A stretch of DNA of 8,058 nt from Patescibacteria group bacterium UBA2100 (GTDB lineage: Bacteria; Patescibacteriota; Minisyncoccia; Phycocordibacterales; UBA2100): positions 571-8,628 of the forward strand of contig DCYW01000031.1 of the NCBI GenBank assembly GCA_002331185.1. Reading direction: 5' to 3'. How positions within the stretch are numbered: position 1 is the first letter of the stretch; each line of letters begins with the position of its first letter. Shown in pieces: positions 4,532 through 8,058 of the stretch. The translations under genes and the position numbers were made by a program. Under the pieces are notes generated by a model, which saw nothing but the letters and a program-made list of their open reading frames with translations, had not been told where the DNA came from and made no database searches.

Positions 4532-5035
4532 ATGGATTTATACACAGCACTTGTATTACTGCACGTTATCGGAACTATTTTAGGAGTTGGTGGTGCGACT
4601 ATTGCAGAAGTGCAAATAAACAAAGCTCTCAAAGATGGGGTAGTAGATGCAAGTGAAAAAGCGCTTATGCATGCAAACTATTTCATCATACGAATAGGTA
4701 CAGTAATCGTAGTACTTTCTGGCATAGTTCTCGTGTGGTGGTGGCTGACTGCCGGCGGCAGTGACTGGGTGCTCACGACCCATAAGGTTTGGGTGAAAGA
4801 GATTATTACGGTCATCATTGTGCTGAACGCAGTTGCGCTTGCAAGGCGTTGGGTTCCGCTATGGTTGGGAAGTGCTATTTCGTTTACGTCATGGTGGACG
4901 GCAACGGTTCTTGGCGTGTGGCGAGATGTACCGTACTCGTTTTGGACGCTCTTTATTAGCTACCTACTTGCGATAGGTGTTGTTGCCGTTGCGCTGCACT
5001 ACATTCGTATATTTTTCAAGAACAGAGCTGCTTGA
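4532..5035 (+). CDS. Unassigned five-helix membrane protein
   Basis: ATG 4532 is chosen because the promoter's -10 box ends 7 nt before it and an upstream TTG (4499) would fall inside the promoter. The 167-residue product has hydrophobic helices near 3-25, 51-72, 88-104, 109-130 and 136-160. The first contains LLHVIGTILGVGG (9-21), a His plus Gly-rich layout seen in CopD-like and some cytochrome-like membrane families. Other His residues are at 48, 84 and 156. His11, His84 and His156 could lie near helix ends or in helices and might bind heme or metal, but no known signature is complete. I cannot assign a family. It diverges from 4155-4415, and a tRNA gene follows whose promoter overlaps this gene's last codons. 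Length and composition show no damage. Confidence 0.85.
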   Translation: MDLYTALVLLHVIGTILGVGGATIAEVQINKALKDGVVDASEKALMHANYFIIRIGTVIVVLSGIVLVWWWLTAGGSDWVLTTHKVWVKEIITVIIVLNAVALARRWVPLWLGSAISFTSWWTATVLGVWRDVPYSFWTLFISYLLAIGVVAVALHYIRIFFKNRAA

Positions 5036-5060
5036 AGTAGCCACGTCTACACGGTAGTAT
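5032..5060 (+). promoter_or_regulatory. Candidate tRNA-Val promoter
   Basis: TTGAAG (5032-5037), a 17-nt spacer and TAGTAT (5055-5060) each match consensus at four of six positions. The start would fall near 5067, just before the tRNA at 5075. It overlaps the stop of the upstream membrane-protein gene. Confidence 0.4.
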
Positions 5061-5074
5061 TCTTCTCATGTTAT

Positions 5075-5148
5075 GCGCGGTTAGCTCAGTTGGCTAGAGC
5101 GCCTCATTGACGTTGAGGAGGTCAGGGGTTCGAGTCCCTTACCGCGCA
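5075..5148 (+). tRNA. tRNA-Val (anticodon GAC)
   Basis: The full cloverleaf is present. The acceptor GCGCGGT (5075-5081) pairs with ACCGCGC (5141-5147), and the D stem is GCTC/GAGC. The anticodon stem CCTCA/TGAGG encloses loop TTGACGT, with anticodon GAC at 5109-5111. The T stem AGGGG/CCCTT encloses TTCGAGT. The discriminator is A5148. The next bases are CAA rather than CCA, so the CCA end must be added after transcription. The GAC anticodon reads valine codons GUC and GUU. Confidence 0.96.
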
Positions 5149-5150
5149 CA

Positions 5151-5194
5151 AAACGCAAAATACCAGTGTGGTAACACTGGCATTTTTTGCGTTT
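5151..5194 (+). terminator. Two-tier terminator after tRNA-Val
   Basis: An inner stem CCAGTGT (5163-5169)/ACACTGG (5174-5180) closes a GGTA loop. An outer stem AAACGCAAAA (5151-5160) pairs with TTTTGCGTTT (5185-5194) across a small internal loop. The T run at 5183-5188 would end the transcript right after the tRNA. Confidence 0.85.
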
Positions 5195-5198
5195 GCGA

Positions 5199-5216
5199 CG
5201 CGGTAAGGGACTCGAA
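5199..5216 (-). repeat. Inverted 18-nt copy of the tRNA-Val 3' end
   Basis: The minus strand of 5199-5216 is identical to tRNA bases 5129-5146, from the T loop to the acceptor 3' strand. The copy is inverted and lies 52 nt beyond the tRNA, after its terminator. Confidence 0.85.
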
Positions 5217-5431
5217 AAAAGCGAAGGTTATCTGAATGAGGCACGAATGAATATCCGAGCGGCGGGGCAGCGAGTACTTAGTGAGTAAAGCGAACTTAGT
5301 ACTGGCGCCGAGTCCTGTATCGCCCACTAGATAAGCCAAGGCTCCGCGCGATAGCGTTTGGGTCTCTTGCTTTGTTTTGGGCTTGGTTAGTGAGCTGACG
5401 CCAAGTTCCTTTGAATTGGAAACTCAAACTA
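5217..5431. other. Non-coding structured stretch with a tRNA-like fragment
   Basis: I see no credible gene here. A hairpin AGTACTTAGT (5273-5282)/ACTTAGTACT (5294-5303) has 10 pairs with one T-T mismatch. The stretch 5309-5326 (CGAGTCCTGTATCGCCCA) reads like the 3' half of another tRNA: T-loop end, CCTG stem strand, acceptor strand ATCGCCC and discriminator A. No matching 5' half (GGGCGAT) is present. A bulged hairpin CCAAGGCT/AGCGTTTGG follows at 5336-5361, and another, CCAAGTTC/GAATTGG, lies near 5401-5419. A minus-strand open frame over 5139-5339 crosses the tRNA and is not a gene. Confidence 0.55.
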
Positions 5432-5470
5432 TTGACATATACCTAATATATGTACTATAGTGCTTGCACT
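5432..5470 (+). promoter_or_regulatory. Strong promoter with two dyads
   Basis: A perfect -35 TTGACA (5432-5437), an 18-nt spacer and TATAGT (5456-5461, five of six) form the best promoter in the window. ACATATA (5435-5441)/TATATGT (5447-5453) is an inverted repeat overlapping the -35 and spacer. AGTGC (5459-5463)/GCACT (5466-5470) is a second, at the expected start near 5468. Both are placed like repressor sites. The promoter should drive the surface-protein gene at 5574. Confidence 0.7.
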
Positions 5471-5508
5471 TATTGATTAGTCTTTATAAGAGAGGTATCA
5501 AGTAAAGT

Positions 5509-5580
5509 ATGTATAGAAATGCTCTTTTTGAAATAAAAGAGTTTTTGCATTTAGAAATTTTAATTTACTTATTATGGTAA
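5509..5580 (+). CDS. Possible 23-residue leader peptide
   Basis: ATG 5509 to TAA 5578-5580 encodes MYRNALFEIKEF followed by HLEILIYLLW-type hydrophobic residues (23 in all). It ends 7 nt inside the next gene: its TGG TAA overlaps ATG GTA at 5574, so termination could feed initiation of the surface protein, which lacks its own Shine-Dalgarno. GAGAGG (5490-5495) precedes the ATG but at 13 nt, a long spacing. The evidence is positional only and the frame may be fortuitous. Confidence 0.28.
   Translation: MYRNALFEIKEFLHLEILIYLLW
5522..5546 (+). terminator. Weak terminator-like hairpin in the leader
   Basis: CTCTTTT (5522-5528) pairs with AAAAGAG (5535-5541) around a 6-nt loop, and five T follow (5542-5546). 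It is AT-rich and so weak. It sits in the leader between the promoter at 5432 and ATG 5574, where an attenuator would be expected. Confidence 0.35.
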
Positions 5581-6446
5581 CCACAAAACATACAGTAGCT
5601 GCAACTATCGTTGCGTTTGGCATAGGGTTTGTGACAGTCATTGCTCCAGTTACTGCCACAGCAACTGTGTTGAGTGAACCAGCGTGTGTACTCAACACAA
5701 TTGTACAACCGTTCAACAACGGTGGAACAACACTTTCGTGGAAAGTAAGCGATGCGTATACTGTTCATATCAGTGGTATTGGTATCGTTCCAGACGCCGA
5801 TTCTGTAGTAGTGTACCCAATAAAACCTACAACGTACACACTCACCGCAACCGGAAATGCTGGTGTGGATACGTGTACAGTAGTTGCTCAGCCGACAACA
5901 TCGTATTCGTTTAACAATAACAACCTCTTCGGCGGACAGCTCAATCAAACATGTTCGGTATGGGTTGATCCTGATCTTGTTGTTCCTGGAGGAACGGCGA
6001 TTCTTTCGTGGGATGCTGGTAATGCCTCATACGTTTCTATTGATAACGGAGTAGGTAACGTAGGAAGTACTGGTTCACGAGTTGTTCCAAACACTGGAGT
6101 CGCACAGACATATACTCTAAATGCACGGTGGGCGAACGGCACTACACGGAACTGTAGTGCAACTGTGTACCCAACCGGTTCAGGCTCTATCGGAGGAACA
6201 CCTTACGGTGGTTACGGAGCAGCGTATCCTGCACGCACTACACAGCCAAATATTACATACGTTTCGCTTAACCAAGTGCCGTACACAGGTGCAGGTGACG
6301 TAGCATACACTATTACGCTCCTTGCTGTTTCTATCGGTGTATTCTCACTTGTATACACACAGCGCAGGACTCTTGCATCAGCACTCCTGAGCTTTTCTCC
6401 TACTGATAACAAAGATGGTAAAGTAGCAGTTGAACACGAAGCCTAA
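5574..6446 (+). CDS. Secreted Ig-like surface protein with C-terminal anchor
   Basis: The 290-residue protein starts with a signal peptide: KH at 5-6, a hydrophobic core over about 8-26, and likely cleavage after TATA (27-30). Two beta-rich Ig-like domains follow. Each contains a 'TLSW' or 'ILSW' strand (53-56, 143-146) and a 'TYTLTA' or 'TYTLNA' strand near its end. Paired cysteines are Cys38/Cys101 and Cys127/Cys194, probably one disulfide per domain. A Gly/Tyr-rich linker (201-218) leads to YVSLNQVPYTG (229-239), a hydrophobic helix (about 243-262), QRR and a 25-residue hydrophilic tail. It is likely displayed on the cell surface, by analogy with Parcubacteria proteins of this layout. The ligand is unknown. 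It is a single-gene unit with a strong promoter at 5432 and a terminator at 6472. Confidence 0.87.
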   Translation: MVTTKHTVAATIVAFGIGFVTVIAPVTATATVLSEPACVLNTIVQPFNNGGTTLSWKVSDAYTVHISGIGIVPDADSVVVYPIKPTTYTLTATGNAGVDTCTVVAQPTTSYSFNNNNLFGGQLNQTCSVWVDPDLVVPGGTAILSWDAGNASYVSIDNGVGNVGSTGSRVVPNTGVAQTYTLNARWANGTTRNCSATVYPTGSGSIGGTPYGGYGAAYPARTTQPNITYVSLNQVPYTGAGDVAYTITLLAVSIGVFSLVYTQRRTLASALLSFSPTDNKDGKVAVEHEA

Positions 6447-6471
6447 CTTCACAAACACGTAAACAACTCAT

Positions 6472-6514
6472 GTAAACTAAAAACCTCTCAGTTAACTGGG
6501 GGTTTTTAGTTTAC
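6472..6514 (+). terminator. Terminator of the surface-protein gene
   Basis: GTAAACTAAAAACC (6472-6485) and GGTTTTTAGTTTAC (6501-6514) pair perfectly over 14 bp, extended by a few G-U/C-G pairs toward the loop. It contains a T5 run and starts 26 nt after the stop. The A run on the left arm makes it potentially bidirectional. Confidence 0.88.
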
Positions 6515-6543
6515 TTGAAAATAAGCAAAACATTTGTTTTACT
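6515..6543 (+). promoter_or_regulatory. Possible promoter of the Cys-rich gene
   Basis: TTGAAA (6515-6520), a 17-nt spacer and TTTACT (6538-6543) match consensus at four of six positions each. It lies directly after the preceding terminator and would give a leader of about 60 nt. Confidence 0.35.
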
Positions 6544-6610
6544 GTGAGCATCACAAAAGAAACAACTATCTCGTTGTATTATTATGTGATTTTTGCGGCG
6601 GGGGGAAACC

Positions 6611-6802
6611 ATGCCAAAAAACGAGAGTTCTCAACCTGAACGAACGGAAGTGGCAGCGCCAAACCAAGAGTGTTGGTCATGTGCTTTTGCTGGTAACTGT
6701 AATGGTCACCAATGTGCGATCGGTCACCAAAGTCGACCGGCGGAAAGTATAAGACACATCAGTCAGATGTATGGTGGTGCTAGTATTCCACGTGCAGGTT
6801 GA
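6611..6802 (+). CDS. Small Cys-rich protein, 63 residues
   Basis: ATG 6611 (MPKNESSQPERTE) follows a purine-rich GGGGGGAAACC that can serve as a Shine-Dalgarno. An in-frame ATG at 6593 would add six residues. The core ECWSCAFAGNCNGHQCAIGH (20-39) has four cysteines spaced CX2CX5CX4C (21, 24, 30, 35) plus His33 and His39. This suits a small zinc or Fe-S site or a redox-active centre. The flanks are polar and probably disordered. I do not recognise the family. The overlapping frame 6534-6752 also contains cysteines, but it lacks a Shine-Dalgarno and its composition is less protein-like. The gene converges on the thioredoxin-reductase-like gene, with a terminator between. A redox link is only suggested by that proximity. 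Confidence 0.65.
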   Translation: MPKNESSQPERTEVAAPNQECWSCAFAGNCNGHQCAIGHQSRPAESIRHISQMYGGASIPRAG

Positions 6803-6818
6803 ACTTTCTTAAAAGATA

Positions 6819-6857
6819 AGAAAGGCGGAAAGTGTGAGGCTACACTCCCGCCTTTCT
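6819..6857. terminator. Hairpin terminator between convergent genes
   Basis: AGAAAGGCGG (6819-6828) pairs with CCGCCTTTCT (6848-6857). An inner AGTGT/ACACT stem extends it after a small asymmetric loop. T-rich stretches flank it in both directions, though no run exceeds four T. It separates the Cys-rich gene from the flavoprotein gene. Confidence 0.7.
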
Positions 6858-6888
6858 CTATACCTGTTTTCTCTATGTAGTACAGTAC

Positions 6889-7806
6889 TTAACGTAGGTA
6901 CCCATACATATCCTCAATTGCTTTCACAGCATCACCAGCTGCGATATTGTTCTGATGGTAGAGACCGTCGGTACAGTCACCAGCTGCCCAAATACCTTCT
7001 ACACTTGTACGTTGGGTATAGGGGTCTACTTTTATCATGTTGCGCTCATCAAGATCAACAAGACCCTTAACCATAGCAGTGTTAGGAATCATGCCGATTT
7101 CTACAAAAATACCGCTTGTTGCACGTTCTGTTTCTTCTCCCGTTGCACGATCCGTGTATTTTATTCCAGTCACAAAAGATTCACCGACTACTTCGGTTAC
7201 TTCAACATTTTTTAGTGCCTTAAATTTGTCATTTTTCAGGAGTTTTTCCACAGTGATTTCGTCAGCAAGGAATGTATCATTAAATTCAAGCAAGGTGACT
7301 GAATTGGTATAGGCGAGAAGTTGTGCTGCGGTTTCAAAGCCTGCGTTGCCGCCGCCAACAACTACCACATCACGTCCAGTAAAGAGTGGCCCATCGCATG
7401 ACGCACAGTATGTAAGACCTTTGTGCTCAAACTTATCTGCACCTTTTGCAGGAAGCGTGCGGCGGTTTGAACCAACGCCAATAAACACCGCTTTTGATTC
7501 ATAGCTCTCACCTGTGTTTGTGACAACTTTAAATCCTCCTCCAATTTTTTCTATCGTCTCTACTTTTGCAGGTGAGTGTATGTTAATCACATCATCCGCG
7601 TATTCACGCACGTGTGCCTCGAATGAGTTTGCAAGATCGCTTCCAGAGATATGCGGTGTACCAATCCAGTTTTGAATATCTTCTGAGACATTACTTTGAC
7701 CGCCCCATTCTTCGGTGATAAGAACGCTTTTAAGACGCTTTCGTGCAGCGTACACTGCGACAGACGTACCTGCTGGACCACCACCAATAATTGCAACATC
7801 AAACAT
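6889..7806 (-). CDS. trxB: Thioredoxin-reductase-like flavoprotein with AhpF-type NAD site
   Basis: This 305-residue FAD disulfide reductase has typical TrxB length. The FAD motif GGGPAG is at 8-13, the redox pair at CASC (134-137) within TYCASCDGPLF, the dinucleotide site VVGGGNAGFE at 149-158, and the C-terminal FAD block AAGDCTDGLYHQNNIAAGDA at 274-293. After the second beta strand, where NADPH-using TrxB has a basic HRR motif, it has TLLEFNDTFLADE (171-183). This closely follows E. coli AhpF (TLLEF...ADQ) and suggests NADH rather than NADPH. The AhpF N-terminal thioredoxin-fold domains are absent, so a separate thioredoxin- or glutaredoxin-like partner is expected. No Shine-Dalgarno is seen. 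The start is 18 nt after the ftsZ stop, so it is probably cotranscribed with ftsZ. Symbol by family. Confidence 0.92.
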   Translation of the reverse strand: MFDVAIIGGGPAGTSVAVYAARKRLKSVLITEEWGGQSNVSEDIQNWIGTPHISGSDLANSFEAHVREYADDVINIHSPAKVETIEKIGGGFKVVTNTGESYESKAVFIGVGSNRRTLPAKGADKFEHKGLTYCASCDGPLFTGRDVVVVGGGNAGFETAAQLLAYTNSVTLLEFNDTFLADEITVEKLLKNDKFKALKNVEVTEVVGESFVTGIKYTDRATGEETERATSGIFVEIGMIPNTAMVKGLVDLDERNMIKVDPYTQRTSVEGIWAAGDCTDGLYHQNNIAAGDAVKAIEDMYGYLR

Positions 7807-7824
7807 AGAAAAATTGACTAATTA

Positions 7825-8058
7825 TTATTTAAGTTTTGATCGTCGAAGGAATGAGGGGATTGCACCCCAATCATCATCATCAAGAGATTCTTTTTTTACT
7901 TGCGGAGTCTCACGCTTTGCTGTAGTTGCAGAGAATTTTTTTTCATTACCTTCTGCGTGCGTGCTTTCTTCGTGATGAATTGCAGCTGGTGCTGGCTTCT
8001 CTTTCGTTTCTAACTCGCTTTTTGCTGGTATCGCAACTTCTGCATCTGGTGATTTTTT
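7825..8058 (-). CDS. ftsZ: FtsZ, C-terminal tail only (gene continues past window)
   Basis: The minus strand is open from the window edge to TAA 7825-7827 and gives the last 77 residues of a protein. Most is a Lys/Glu/Pro/Ala-rich disordered linker. It ends ESLDDDDWGAIPSFLRRSK plus two residues. The acidic run followed by 'IPSFLRR' is the conserved C-terminal peptide of the tubulin-like division protein FtsZ (E. coli has DYLDIPAFLRKQ), which docks membrane anchors such as FtsA or SepF. The GTPase domain lies outside the window, so the call rests on this tail and the linker. It is probably cotranscribed with the trxB-like gene 18 nt downstream. Confidence 0.85.
   Translation of the reverse strand, partial: KKSPDAEVAIPAKSELETKEKPAPAAIHHEESTHAEGNEKKFSATTAKRETPQVKKESLDDDDWGAIPSFLRRSKLK

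Noticed and set aside
5139..5339. Minus-strand 66-codon frame
   Set aside because: It starts in structured non-coding sequence and runs across the terminator into the antisense of the tRNA 3' end. There is no ribosome site.
5574..5948. Minus-strand frame over the surface-protein gene
   Set aside because: It is a shadow of the plus-strand gene, with Cys- and Arg-rich composition and no start signals.
6534..6752. 72-codon plus-strand frame overlapping the Cys-rich gene
   Set aside because: No Shine-Dalgarno and less protein-like composition. The 6611 frame has a purine-rich ribosome site and a clear Cys pattern.
1..8058. CRISPR array, insertion sequence or prophage
   Set aside because: No regularly spaced repeats, transposase motifs, terminal inverted repeats or phage structural genes were seen. 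The only integration-like marks are the tRNA fragments at 5199-5326.

Overview
The window looks like an ordinary chromosomal stretch from an uncultivated small-genome bacterium, most likely Candidatus Patescibacteria (CPR), Parcubacteria lineage. That placement is inference. It rests on a four-helix TspO without the usual first helix, many short unassigned proteins, several genes with a -10 box directly in front of ATG and no Shine-Dalgarno, an Ig-like surface protein ending in PYTG plus a helix, and an ftsZ-trxB pair. Three intact genes end in TGA with no sensible extension, so the standard bacterial code is used.

Bases 1-970 hold two short minus-strand genes (98-262, 430-660), a 26-codon gene remnant (720-800) and three intrinsic terminators. 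Bases 969-1322 hold a minus-strand gene broken by three in-frame stops, with its terminator still intact. Bases 1365-2930 are a tight plus-strand operon of three membrane proteins: TspO/MBR, DUF2177 and DUF1295. It is followed by two large palindromes and a 15-bp-stem terminator.

Bases 3064-4415 hold three unassigned proteins: a divergent pair (3064-3372 minus, 3475-4152 plus) and a convergent partner (4155-4415 minus). The 3' ends of the last two form one shared hairpin. Bases 4532-5035 encode a five-helix membrane protein behind a leaderless-type promoter, and tRNA-Val(GAC) follows. Bases 5149-5573 carry no protein gene. They hold the tRNA terminator, an inverted 18-nt copy of the tRNA 3' end, a second tRNA-3'-end-like fragment, hairpins, and a strong promoter with dyad symmetry. 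That promoter feeds a surface protein (5574-6446) through a leader of about 105 nt that may encode a 23-residue peptide.

A 63-residue Cys-rich protein (6611-6802) converges on a minus-strand pair at the right edge. In transcription order this is ftsZ (only the C-terminal tail lies inside the window) and then a thioredoxin-reductase-like flavoprotein whose dinucleotide-binding segment resembles NADH-using AhpF.

I see no CRISPR array, insertion sequence or phage module. The best leads are the TspO-DUF2177-DUF1295 operon, the shared coding/terminator hairpin, the leaderless promoters, the tRNA-derived fragments and the PxTG-like anchor.
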